NCBI GenBank assembly: GCA_000431315.1
Contig: HF989733.1
Location: 1-64,000 of the forward strand
DNA: 64,000 nucleotides
From: Brachyspira sp. CAG:484
Lineage (GTDB): Bacteria; Cyanobacteriota; Vampirovibrionia; Gastranaerophilales; Gastranaerophilaceae
Direction of reading: 5' to 3'
Shown here: positions 43,716 to 52,497 of the stretch, piece by piece
How positions within the stretch are numbered: position 1 is the first letter of the stretch
Layout of the letters: each line of letters opens with the position of its first letter
Position numbers and translations under genes: made by a program
Notes under the pieces: generated by a model
Databases searched by the model: none
What the model was told of the DNA's origin: nothing
The model's input: only the letters and a program-made list of their open reading frames with translations

Positions 43716-44477
43716 ATGGAAAACGCAGTAAGACAAGACTTTCCGGGGGGGGGGCAGAGTAATTTAAGCTCCTTAACCGGTTTTAAGCCGACAGCAAAAA
43801 AACAAAAAACAGGATTTACCTTAGCTGAGGTACTTATAACTCTTGGCATAATAGGTGTGGTGGCAGCAATGACAATGCCAAATTTGATTGCGAAGCATCA
43901 GAAAAAAGTGTATGTGAATAGAATGAAGCAAACATATACAATTTTAGCAAATGCTTTTCTGCTCTCGCGTCAGGATTATGGTGAGCCAAGCGAGTGGGAT
44001 TGGGATTCAACAAACGTTAGCCAGGAAAATCTTGCCAGAGTCATTGAAAAATATATAATTCCATATTTATCTGTTTCATCGAAAGGACGTGATGCAGATA
44101 ATACTGAACCTTCCTATGTTTGTACACTTAAAAATGGAACAACTATTCTATTCCAATTTGATGGCTATAACAATGAAGGAATAGAAAACGGACCAGTTAC
44201 AAATATAACAACACTGAGAATATTAGTATCCCACAGAAATAAAACATCTTATTTTCTTGCCTCAGACAGAGATTATTCAAGAAGTGAATATATGCTAAAT
44301 TATAATATGTCGAATGGGCTGCAATTTTCTGGATACAATAAAAAATATGATAGAGATTATTATTTAAATGATGGTAAATATGCGTGCAATAAAAATATAG
44401 TGAAAAACAGAAGGCTTCATTGTGCAGCATTAATATTTTATGATGGATGGCAGATTAGCGATGACTATCCATGGTAA
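43716..44477 (+). CDS. type IV pilin-like prepilin with in-frame poly-G tract (ON)
   Basis: A 253-residue prepilin. The prepilin peptidase site is KKQKTG|FTLAEVLITLGIIGVV, cleaved after Gly33, with Glu at +5 of the mature protein and a standard hydrophobic helix. The leader is unusually long (33 residues) and contains G10 encoding Pro10-Gly13. With 10 Gs the gene is in frame; 9 or 11 would stop it early. The mature part has a Gly/Asn-rich pilin-like C-terminus with two Cys that may form the D-loop. AAAGGAGATTAAG gives a strong ribosome binding site. Probably a surface pilus or pseudopilus subunit. Confidence 0.88.
   Translation: MENAVRQDFPGGGQSNLSSLTGFKPTAKKQKTGFTLAEVLITLGIIGVVAAMTMPNLIAKHQKKVYVNRMKQTYTILANAFLLSRQDYGEPSEWDWDSTNVSQENLARVIEKYIIPYLSVSSKGRDADNTEPSYVCTLKNGTTILFQFDGYNNEGIENGPVTNITTLRILVSHRNKTSYFLASDRDYSRSEYMLNYNMSNGLQFSGYNKKYDRDYYLNDGKYACNKNIVKNRRLHCAALIFYDGWQISDDYPW
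43745..43754 (+). repeat. poly-G tract, 10 Gs (phase-variation switch, ON)
   Basis: Ten Gs in the leader-peptide part of the prepilin, at codons 10-13, directly followed by C. In frame as written. Confidence 0.85.
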
Positions 44478-44541
44478 TAAAAGACTAAAAATCACCTTAT
44501 ATAGTAGTAACAAGAGTTAAAACAAGTAAATTTACAAAAGA

Positions 44542-46164
44542 CTACGAAAGATGAAAGATTTTTATAAGTCTTAGCATATATCTTCTAAAACATTCAAAAA
44601 GAAATCTTAATGAGAAAATGAAGTCACCTTTATTATCTCTGATGTTTCTTGATGGCAAAAAAGCATCAAGAGCAAAAAATAAAGGTATAAATTTTTTCTC
44701 CCATTTTTTATTATAGCAAGTAAAATAAGAATTTAAAATTAGCACAAATGCCTCATCAAAAGTGAGAGGTTTGTTGTTGGTATAATATCTGAACCATAAC
44801 CATGCCTTTTGTATTTGTGCTTTTGAAAAATAAGGAAAGTCTATTACTGAGCGAACTCTTTCATTTCTTGTGTTAATATGTGATTTTAGAAGTCTGTGCT
44901 TTTGGCAGTAATCAAATGAATTTGTACCAGGATACGGATAAAATATTGAAGGATCAAAATATTCCAGATTGTTATCTTTGATTAAATCTATGGTCATATT
45001 AAAATCCTTTATGGTTTCAGTCGGAAGTCCGAGCATTACCTGAAACACAACATTAATATTATATTTTTTACCGGCTTGAACACATTTTAAAACATCTTCA
45101 TTGCTGTAGTGTCTGTTTAAGGCTTCTTTTCTTACCCTTTCGCTTCCGGATTCTAACCCGACATTTATACCGGTAAATCCTGCCCTTTTCATTGCAGAAA
45201 AAAGTTTATCTAAATCTTTATATGATGCAGGGTTAATTCTGAAGTTAATTTTAAAAGTAAGCTTGTTTTCTCTTGTTTTATTATACTGCTCAAGAGCTTC
45301 GCAAAGTTTAAGGCTCCATTCAATATCAGCTCCGAAACTTTCAACTTCAAGGTAGACCTCAGCCCCCCCCCCCTCAATGCTTTTACAGTTTTGACAAGCC
45401 TTTTGGGCATTTTGCATAGGATAATATTTTTCCAGTGTTTCTATTTCACCAATAATATTTCTTGGGCTTCGGTATCTTGCATATTTACCGCCGGAAATTT
45501 TTTTTAAAGCGTGGTTGCAGCAATAATTGCAATTAAAAGGACATCCCCTTCCTATTACAACAGATGGACGCTGGTTTTCTTTAAAAGCCTCATCAGGAAT
45601 AAATTTTTGCCAAATTTCCCTGTCCATATATGGAAGAGAATCCAAGTCTTCTATAAAATTCCTGGTAGGATTTTTTTCAATGCGCCAGCCTTCCGGAAGG
45701 CTCTTGTCCGGTATCTTTAGCCATAAATTTTTTATTCCTGAAGGTATAACTTGCTTTTCCAAAGTCTGAACGAGTTCAAGAATAGGATATTCTCCTTCTC
45801 CTATGCAAATTGCATCAAAAATATTAAGGTATTCTTCTTTTGGAAAAATACTTACATGCACACCGCCGATTACTCTGTATATATCCGGAAAATGTTCTTT
45901 TACAAACTCTCCAATGCTGCATATATACTCAAATTCTGATGCAACAGATGTAAATCCTATTATATCCGGTTTAAAATCTTTTATTGTTTCTGTGAGTTTT
46001 TGAAACGGAGTTTCTCTTGTCATTACAAGCAGATCTGTTTGATAGCCGTTCTGTTTGAGTACTGCTGAGATAATAGATATGCCAAAATATATCCATTCAA
46101 ATTTCCGTATAGGTTTTTCGTTTGATTGTACATAATCAAGAGTATATATTAGTAATATTTTCAT
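44542..46164 (-). CDS. B12-binding radical SAM protein with in-frame poly-G tract (ON)
   Basis: A 540-residue protein. The N-terminal cobalamin-binding Rossmann domain (DIIGFTSVASEFEYICSIGEF, then YRVIGGVHVSIFPKEEYLNIFDAICIGEGEYPI) is followed by a radical SAM barrel with GRGCPFNCNYCCNH (about 204-217). The later segments GINVGLESGSERVRKEALNRHYSNEDV and VMLGLPTET belong to the barrel. Such proteins often methylate or modify unreactive carbons in lipids or natural products. The G11 tract encodes Gly residues near 264-267, between the cluster motif and the rest of the barrel. With 11 Gs it is in frame. Neighbours give no substrate. Confidence 0.88.
   Translation of the reverse strand: MKILLIYTLDYVQSNEKPIRKFEWIYFGISIISAVLKQNGYQTDLLVMTRETPFQKLTETIKDFKPDIIGFTSVASEFEYICSIGEFVKEHFPDIYRVIGGVHVSIFPKEEYLNIFDAICIGEGEYPILELVQTLEKQVIPSGIKNLWLKIPDKSLPEGWRIEKNPTRNFIEDLDSLPYMDREIWQKFIPDEAFKENQRPSVVIGRGCPFNCNYCCNHALKKISGGKYARYRSPRNIIGEIETLEKYYPMQNAQKACQNCKSIEGGGAEVYLEVESFGADIEWSLKLCEALEQYNKTRENKLTFKINFRINPASYKDLDKLFSAMKRAGFTGINVGLESGSERVRKEALNRHYSNEDVLKCVQAGKKYNINVVFQVMLGLPTETIKDFNMTIDLIKDNNLEYFDPSIFYPYPGTNSFDYCQKHRLLKSHINTRNERVRSVIDFPYFSKAQIQKAWLWFRYYTNNKPLTFDEAFVLILNSYFTCYNKKWEKKFIPLFFALDAFLPSRNIRDNKGDFIFSLRFLFECFRRYMLRLIKIFHLS
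45363..45373 (-). repeat. poly-G tract (minus strand), 11 Gs (phase-variation switch, ON)
   Basis: Eleven Cs on the plus strand, read as Gs by the B12-radical SAM gene and directly followed by C in that reading direction. In frame as written; 10 or 12 would truncate the protein at about half length. Confidence 0.85.
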
Positions 46165-46183
46165 TATTATTAATAATAATATA

Positions 46184-46216
46184 AAAAAACTCCCTTTAAC
46201 AAAGGGAGCTTTTTTA
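46184..46216. terminator. bidirectional terminator
   Basis: An 8-bp perfect stem CTCCCTTT/AAAGGGAG (46190-46197 and 46201-46208) with a 3-base loop, flanked by A-run and T-run. It ends the dnaG-rpoD transcript (minus). Confidence 0.85.
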
Positions 46217-46228
46217 TATTTTATAAAA

Positions 46229-47329
46229 TTAAGATTCTACATATTCTCTTAAGCGTTTGCTTCTGTTCGGATGGCGAAGTTTTCTTAAAGCTTTTGCTTC
46301 AATCTGTCTGATACGTTCACGTGTTACACCAAACAATTGTCCTACTTCTTCCAATGTTCTCTGGCGTCCGTCATCCATACCGAAGCGAAGCCTTAATACA
46401 TCTCTTTCTCTTGGAGAAAGTGTGCAGAGAACTTCTGCAAGGTCTTCTCTCAAAAGTTCGGATGCTACAGTTTTAATAGGAGCATCAGCTTCTTTATCTT
46501 CGATAAAGTCGCCAAGGCGAGAGTCTTCTTCTTTACCTATAGGAGTTTCCAAAGACAAAGGTTCCTGTGCAATTTTAATGATTTCTCTAAGTTTTGGAAT
46601 AGATACATTCATTTCTATTGCAAGTTCATCTTCGGTTGGTTTTCTTGAAAGTTCCTGTGCAAGGCGTCTTGTTACTTTTTTCAGTTTGTTAATAGTTTCA
46701 ACCATATGAACAGGAATACGGATTGTACGTGCCTGATCGGCAATAGCTCTTGTAATTGCCTGTCTAATCCACCATGTTGCATAAGTGGAGAATTTGAAAC
46801 CTCTTTCGTGGTCAAATTTTTCAGCAGCACGTATAAGACCTAAGTTTCCTTCCTGAATTAAGTCAAGGAATAACATTCCGCGTCCTACATATTTTTTAGC
46901 GATACTTACAACCAAACGTAAGTTAGCCTGAACTAATTTTCTCTTTGCAATTGCGCCTGGAGTTCCGCCTTCCAGAATTTTTCTGGCAAGTTCTATTTCT
47001 TCGTTAGCGGACAACAGTTTTATTCTTCCGATTTCTCTTAAATAAAGTCTGACAGGATCATCAACAGCAATTCCTTTTGGAATATCAAAATCATTCTGGG
47101 ATTCATCTTCGTGGGAATTCATCATATAGATGTCATCCATATTCATTTTATGATCCATTTTTTCAGTAACGATGTCCTCAATATTATCTGTGCTGATGTC
47201 CATATTCATGTAATTAACACCATCAGCTTCAGCATCCAGCGGGGAATCCTCGTCAATTTCATGTAAATCCAAGTTTTCTTCTTCAAGAACACTTATGATA
47301 GAGGAGTTTGGTTGTCTTTTTTTAGTCAT
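46229..47329 (-). CDS. rpoD: primary sigma factor (sigma-70/SigA)
   Basis: A 366-residue housekeeping sigma factor. Region 1.2 starts at [25 protein letters not shown] (about 90-114). Region 2 is [67 protein letters not shown], with the -10-binding helix intact. Region 3 and region 4 HTH ([30 protein letters not shown]) follow. The acidic N-terminus is short. It overlaps the 3' end of dnaG by 8 bases: the classic dnaG-rpoD operon. Confidence 0.97.
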   Translation of the reverse strand: MTKKRQPNSSIISVLEEENLDLHEIDEDSPLDAEADGVNYMNMDISTDNIEDIVTEKMDHKMNMDDIYMMNSHEDESQNDFDIPKGIAVDDPVRLYLREIGRIKLLSANEEIELARKILEGGTPGAIAKRKLVQANLRLVVSIAKKYVGRGMLFLDLIQEGNLGLIRAAEKFDHERGFKFSTYATWWIRQAITRAIADQARTIRIPVHMVETINKLKKVTRRLAQELSRKPTEDELAIEMNVSIPKLREIIKIAQEPLSLETPIGKEEDSRLGDFIEDKEADAPIKTVASELLREDLAEVLCTLSPRERDVLRLRFGMDDGRQRTLEEVGQLFGVTRERIRQIEAKALRKLRHPNRSKRLREYVES

Positions 47330-49220
47330 TCATTTTCTCCAATTTTAATTTATTATTTATCTTATCTCTAAGCTGCATCTGAATTTTTAGGGCTTCTGTT
47401 TCATCTTCATCTGCATTTTTATATAATTTCCGCATTTTTTCTTTTTCTTCTTCCCATTGACAACGTTTTATGCGTGCTATATTTTCCTGAATCACACATT
47501 CAAAGTCTTCGGGTTTCAGATTTGTAAAAGCTTCCGATATACTGATAAGGTCGGTTAAAACCGGCTGCATTTCAGGCTCTTCAATATATTCAGTGTACAA
47601 TTGCTCAATTAATTCCTTTACATTATTTACGGTACAAATTAATTTGTCAATTGTAGATTTTACATTTATTAATGTTTTATTGGAAAAGTACGAATTATCA
47701 ATCATTTCATTGATTTGGGCAAATGTAAAATGACTGTCGGGTACAAAAAAAACACTCAATAAATTTTTTTGCGCTTTTTCTGAAATTGTTAAGCTTTTCG
47801 TAACAATTTTTTTTATCTCTTTATCCTCATTTACCTCTAAATTATCTACAGAGTTCATTTTCCGGATTTCTTTTTCAAGAGCATTTTCGTCAATTCCGAT
47901 AGCATCTGCGACCATTTTAGTGTATTCTGAACGAATAATTTCGTTGTTTATTTCATTTAATACAGGGATAATCATTTTGATATATCTGGTTTTTTCCAGA
48001 GGAGTTTTGTAATTATGTTTTTCTTTCAATAAATTATTTATCTGGAAATCTATTAAGAGCGGTGCATGTTTTACAAAATTTTTGTAACTTTCTGCGCCGA
48101 CAGAGCGGATAAATTCATCCGGATCTTTACCTTCAGGCGGTGCAATAACTCTTATTTCACAGGAATATTTGTCTTCTGATGCTGATATATAGCTTTCATC
48201 AAACTGTTTTACGTTGCCTAAACCTTCAAAAGCCTCTTTAATAATATGTGCTCCCCTGTCTGTAGCTTTTTGACCGGCAGAATCAGTATCAAATGAAAGA
48301 TAAATTCTTCTTGATTTTGTAAAGCGTGACAGAAGTTTCACATGGTCGGAAGTTAATGCAGTACCGCAGGATGCAACAGCATTTTCTATACCATGAGCCT
48401 GGGCTGAAATTACATCAAAGTACCCTTCCATAAGGATTACACCATCTTCGGCTTTGATTGCGTCTTTTGCTGTATAAAGCCCGTAGAGGAGTTTGCTTTT
48501 ATTATAAATAACCGAATCCGAAGAGTTTAAATATTTAGGGCTTTGTTCTTGTTCCAAAGCTCTTGCTCCGAAAGCAACGTAATCTCCGTTTTCATTTTGA
48601 ATAGGTATAATTACGCGGTTTCTAAAACGGTCGATATAAGGGCTTTCTCTTCCGGGAACTACAAGACCTGCTTTTTCCAGTACATTATCTGAAAAGTCTT
48701 TTTTCAAAAGATTGTAAAGAGTTGTGTATGATTTTGGCGCAATACCAAGAGTGAATTTTTTTATAATATCTCTTGAGATTCCGCGGCCTGTCAAATATTC
48801 AAGGGCTTTGTCGCCTTCTTCTGATTGTTTATTTAAAAGTAAATCATGATAGAATTCTGCGGCTTTCTGCGTAGCTTTCATCATTTCTTCTCTTAAACCG
48901 CGCGATTTATCTGCACGTTTGTAATTATCAGGTAACTCAAGCTTAAACCTTGCAGCCAGATCTTTTATCAAATCGAAAAATTCAACGCCCTTTGTTTCCA
49001 TAATAAATCTGAGCGCATCGCCTCCGGCGCCGCAACCGAAACATTTATAAATGCCAAGCTGGGGATTAACAGAAAACGAAGGGGTTTTTTCTTTATGAAA
49101 AGGACACAACCCCCAGTAGTGGGAGCCGTTCTTTTTTAATATGACCTGTTCTGATACTACTTCAACTATATCAAGGCGGTTTTTTATTTCTGCAACAAGT
49201 TCTTCTAATGTTTTTGTCAT
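47322..49220 (-). CDS. dnaG: DNA primase
   Basis: A 632-residue primase. The zinc-binding domain is [30 protein letters not shown] (about 40-69). The catalytic core follows, with TOPRIM block [30 protein letters not shown] and the [13 protein letters not shown] acidic site. The C-terminal helicase-binding part is present but divergent. Length is normal. First gene of the dnaG-rpoD operon. Confidence 0.96.
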   Translation of the reverse strand: MTKTLEELVAEIKNRLDIVEVVSEQVILKKNGSHYWGLCPFHKEKTPSFSVNPQLGIYKCFGCGAGGDALRFIMETKGVEFFDLIKDLAARFKLELPDNYKRADKSRGLREEMMKATQKAAEFYHDLLLNKQSEEGDKALEYLTGRGISRDIIKKFTLGIAPKSYTTLYNLLKKDFSDNVLEKAGLVVPGRESPYIDRFRNRVIIPIQNENGDYVAFGARALEQEQSPKYLNSSDSVIYNKSKLLYGLYTAKDAIKAEDGVILMEGYFDVISAQAHGIENAVASCGTALTSDHVKLLSRFTKSRRIYLSFDTDSAGQKATDRGAHIIKEAFEGLGNVKQFDESYISASEDKYSCEIRVIAPPEGKDPDEFIRSVGAESYKNFVKHAPLLIDFQINNLLKEKHNYKTPLEKTRYIKMIIPVLNEINNEIIRSEYTKMVADAIGIDENALEKEIRKMNSVDNLEVNEDKEIKKIVTKSLTISEKAQKNLLSVFFVPDSHFTFAQINEMIDNSYFSNKTLINVKSTIDKLICTVNNVKELIEQLYTEYIEEPEMQPVLTDLISISEAFTNLKPEDFECVIQENIARIKRCQWEEEKEKMRKLYKNADEDETEALKIQMQLRDKINNKLKLEKMND

Positions 49221-49357
49221 ATATCCACCTGTAGCAACATATTAGCATTAATAAAAATATAGTTCAATAAACCAAAAAATTTCTATAAATTATATATAAA
49301 AAATATACCCTACCAGGTAATTGTTTTCGTAAAATTAATAAATAAAATTGACGTATT

Positions 49358-50764
49358 ATGCAAAAGTTAATAGAAAAATCCTGCGATAAAAAGGTTGTAT
49401 TTTTAGAGAATATTAACGGAATCAACTCTGTTAAAGATTTATCAACCAAAAAACTTTGCATAATAAAGACAAATTTTCATGATTTAAATTTGCTGAAAGG
49501 TCTTTCTAAAAAATACCCAAAGCTTGAAGTATGGCTGACATCGGAGCGTATTTCAAGAAAGGAAATTTTAACGGCAAATCGTTTTGGAATTAAGACAGTT
49601 ATTCCTTATCCGTTTGATACAAAAATTGTAAGTAATTTTTTCAAAAGGAAAGTAAAAACAGCACCGGAAGCCCCTGTATGTACCTGTCAGAGCTGGCTTA
49701 AAGGTCTAAAGGTTATGATAGTTGATGATAACCAGCAGAATGTTGAACTTCTGGCTGAAACTCTTGCTGCATCAGGATTGGATATTACAACTTTTATTAA
49801 CCCGCATGATGCTGCTGAGGCTGTAAAGAAAGAAAAGTTTGATTTGTTTCTGCTTGATATAATGATGCCGGAAATATCCGGTTTTGATCTTGCAGAAATT
49901 ATTAAAAACTCAGAATTAAATGATACATCTTTAATTATGTTTATATCGGCACTGTCTGATCCCGAAACAAAAATACAGGGTTACGAACTCGGCTCGTGTG
50001 CTTATATTGAAAAGCCTTTTGATATTAAAGTTGTAAGGTCACAGATTTTTAATGCTCTAAAGACAAAATGTCTTAATGATGCAATTAACAGCAGAAAAGA
50101 TGATTTTCTTGCCATGGTTGCACATGACTTAAAATCTCCGGTCAATTCAGAACTTGCAGCTCTGGATTTGCTCTTGAGATCATATGAAAATACTAAAGAC
50201 GATTTTAAAAAAGATATTGTCAGCGATATATCCGGTGCGACAAAATATATGAAAAATTTAATAGACAATGTTCTGAATAAATACAAGCTTGACAACAGCA
50301 GGACTGTTTTGAACAAAGCAAAACATTCACTTAACCTTTTAATTATAGAAAGTATTGAAGAAACTAAATACCTTATGCTTGAGAAAAGGCAAAAAGCTGT
50401 TTTTCAAAATAAAACAAGAAAATGTAACGCAATGATTGACTTTTTGGAAATAAAAAGAGTTCTTCACAATCTTATAATGAATGCCATAGAAAATTCTCCA
50501 AAAGATACGGTAATTGAAATGGAACTTTCAGAGAATAAAAAGTATTTTGTTTTCTCAATAAGGAATGAAGCCAACGGATATACAAAAATAAATCCGGATG
50601 AGATTTTTGAGAAATTTATGTCTTATGCCATAGAACATAAGCGTGTCGGATCCGGTCTGGGGCTGTATATTTCAAAAAGGATTATTGAAGCTCATGATGG
50701 AACGATAAAAGTTGATGTCAAAAATCCTAAATATGTAAGGTTTGTGTTTACTCTTCCAAAATAG
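49358..50764 (+). CDS. hybrid response regulator/histidine kinase
   Basis: A 468-residue cytosolic protein. Residues 1-110 resemble a degenerate receiver (VVFLENINGI, KLEVWLTSERIS, TVIPYPFD) without a clear phospho-acceptor Asp. A normal receiver follows (LKVMIVDDNQQNVEL; Asp in LLDIMMPEISGFD at about 166; Lys in YIEKPFD). Next come HisKA with MVAHDLKSP (His about 255) and a HATPase_c domain with NLIMNAIENSP and GSGLGLYISKRIIEAHDG. With no membrane or sensor domain, it probably takes its signal from a partner. A -10-like TAAAAT lies nine bases before the ATG. Confidence 0.9.
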   Translation: MQKLIEKSCDKKVVFLENINGINSVKDLSTKKLCIIKTNFHDLNLLKGLSKKYPKLEVWLTSERISRKEILTANRFGIKTVIPYPFDTKIVSNFFKRKVKTAPEAPVCTCQSWLKGLKVMIVDDNQQNVELLAETLAASGLDITTFINPHDAAEAVKKEKFDLFLLDIMMPEISGFDLAEIIKNSELNDTSLIMFISALSDPETKIQGYELGSCAYIEKPFDIKVVRSQIFNALKTKCLNDAINSRKDDFLAMVAHDLKSPVNSELAALDLLLRSYENTKDDFKKDIVSDISGATKYMKNLIDNVLNKYKLDNSRTVLNKAKHSLNLLIIESIEETKYLMLEKRQKAVFQNKTRKCNAMIDFLEIKRVLHNLIMNAIENSPKDTVIEMELSENKKYFVFSIRNEANGYTKINPDEIFEKFMSYAIEHKRVGSGLGLYISKRIIEAHDGTIKVDVKNPKYVRFVFTLPK

Positions 50765-50822
50765 AAAAAGTTAATTCAAATAAAGCATTAAATATTAATA
50801 AAAAGAATATATAATATTTGAC

Positions 50823-51689
50823 ATGAGTGTACAAACATTGGCAGAATATCTGGAATTTTTAGAGGTGGAAAAAGGGCTTTCACAAAATACACTTGAAGCC
50901 TACAGACGTGATTTGGGAAGTTTTCTGGATTTTTGCGCAGAACGTTCGGTTAATTCTTTGCAGGAAGTTCAGCGTGGAGATATAAATGCTTATGTATTGA
51001 AACTTCATGATGAAAAATTTACAACAACAACTGTTTTGAGAAAAATAGCCTCTCTGAGAGGATTTTTTAAATGGCTTTGCGCAAATGATATTTGCAAAAG
51101 TAATCCTACACTTACACTAGAACAGCCAAAGCTTCCGAAGCGGCTGCCGAAAGTAATGACAGTCCAGGAGATAGAAACCATACTAAATCAGGATTTGTCC
51201 AAAATTCAAAAGGTTATTCTTGAACTTCTCTACGGCTGCGGACTGCGTGTGTCAGAACTTTCCGGATTGAGGGTTAATGATATTAATATAAACGGAAAAT
51301 ATCTTGAATGCACAGGAAAAGGTTCTAAAGAAAGACTGGTTCCTCTTGGGAAAAAAGCCGCCGCTGCTTTGAAAAAGTATCTTCCCGAACGTGATTTTAC
51401 TATGCAAAAATATAATATTGCATCAAAAAATCTGTTGATAAATGAGGAAGGAAAAGTTCTAAACAGACAGGATATTTATAATTTCATAAGAGAGCAGGGC
51501 GAAAAAATTCATAAGCATATTTCCCCGCATACTCTCAGACACAGTTTTGCAACGCACCTTCTTGAAAACGGTGCGGACCTGCGTGTGGTGCAGGAGCTTC
51601 TCGGTCACAGCGATGTGTCCACAACCCAGTTGTATACTCATATAAGCAAGAAAAGATTGAAAGAGGTTTACTTTGCAATCAACGGCTGA
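50823..51689 (+). CDS. tyrosine recombinase, XerC/XerD type
   Basis: A 288-residue Xer recombinase. The SAM-like N-terminal domain (AEYLEFLEVEKGLSQNTLEAYRRDLGSF) is followed by the catalytic domain with Arg in YGCGLRVSELSGL, Lys in CTGKGSKERLVPLG, HTLRH (HxxR), LGHSDVSTTQLYTH and the nucleophile Tyr. Full length and all catalytic residues present. A TATAAT ends 7 bases before the ATG. bioD follows after 18 bases. One of two Xer genes in the window; together they probably resolve chromosome dimers at dif. Confidence 0.93.
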   Translation: MSVQTLAEYLEFLEVEKGLSQNTLEAYRRDLGSFLDFCAERSVNSLQEVQRGDINAYVLKLHDEKFTTTTVLRKIASLRGFFKWLCANDICKSNPTLTLEQPKLPKRLPKVMTVQEIETILNQDLSKIQKVILELLYGCGLRVSELSGLRVNDININGKYLECTGKGSKERLVPLGKKAAAALKKYLPERDFTMQKYNIASKNLLINEEGKVLNRQDIYNFIREQGEKIHKHISPHTLRHSFATHLLENGADLRVVQELLGHSDVSTTQLYTHISKKRLKEVYFAING

Positions 51690-51707
51690 GCGTGATAGGA
51701 TAAATCT

Positions 51708-52427
51708 ATGCTAGAACTATTTGTAACAGGCGCTAAACCCCGTTCGGGAAAAACATTTATCACCGCCGGGCTTGCTGCAACTATGCAGAGCCTTGGTTAT
51801 TCTACAGGAGTTTATCTTCCTGTACAGACCGGTGCAATACATGAAGACGGATTTATTCAGGCTCCTGATCTGGTCTTTGTGAAAAGCATGGATTATAATA
51901 TAAAAACCTGGTGCAGTTATATTTTTACCAGCAAAAACCTCCCCTGTATCGCTGCAAAAGAAGAAAATCAGATTATTGAAAAAGATGTAATTCTTCAGGA
52001 TTTTCTGAGTATTTCCGAAAAGTATGAATGTCTTATGGTTAATGGTACAGAAGGATTATCAACTCCTTACGGAAAGGACTTTCTTGAAGAGGATCTGGTC
52101 AAAACACTTAATCTTCCGCTGCTTCTTATTGCTTCACCGCGTCAATCCTCTTTTAATGATATTCTCATTACAATAAACCATGCAAGAGAGCAGAATATTC
52201 TTATACGCGGCGTAATTTTGAATGATTGTCCATTTAATACAAATGATGCTAATATAAAAAATTTGCCAAGAATGATTGAAGAATATTCAGATACAAGAGT
52301 TCTGGGGATTATTCCGCATATTGAGAACATAAGATTTTTCAAGCCGCAGGATATAATTTCTTATATTCTGGCAGGTGTTGATATTGAAACCGTTTTTGAT
52401 GTGAAAATTGCTAAATTAAGTTTGTAA
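51708..52427 (+). CDS. bioD: dethiobiotin synthetase
   Basis: A 239-residue P-loop enzyme closing the ureido ring of dethiobiotin from diaminopelargonate, CO2 and ATP. The P-loop is GAKPRSGKTFITAGL (about 8-22). The conserved YLPVQTGA block, the VNGTEGLSTPYG block (about 105-116) and the LPLLLIASPR strand are present. The Gly-Thr-Asp/Gly-Lys pattern is slightly unusual (RSGKTF in place of TGVGKT), so a BioD-like relative cannot be excluded. bioB is at 35430. It follows the Xer gene on one transcript. Confidence 0.85.
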   Translation: MLELFVTGAKPRSGKTFITAGLAATMQSLGYSTGVYLPVQTGAIHEDGFIQAPDLVFVKSMDYNIKTWCSYIFTSKNLPCIAAKEENQIIEKDVILQDFLSISEKYECLMVNGTEGLSTPYGKDFLEEDLVKTLNLPLLLIASPRQSSFNDILITINHAREQNILIRGVILNDCPFNTNDANIKNLPRMIEEYSDTRVLGIIPHIENIRFFKPQDIISYILAGVDIETVFDVKIAKLSL

Positions 52428-52497
52428 ATAAAATAATTAGCAAAAAAAATTTTTTTCAACTTTTGTGTTATTAATAAGATAACTCGAAAGGATTTTC

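Noticed and set aside
45363..45373. Poly-G tracts as pure sequencing artefacts
   Set aside because: All five sit inside coding regions with coding sense continuing on both sides, and lengths differ (10, 10, 10, 11, 12). An off-by-one error in any single tract length cannot be excluded.
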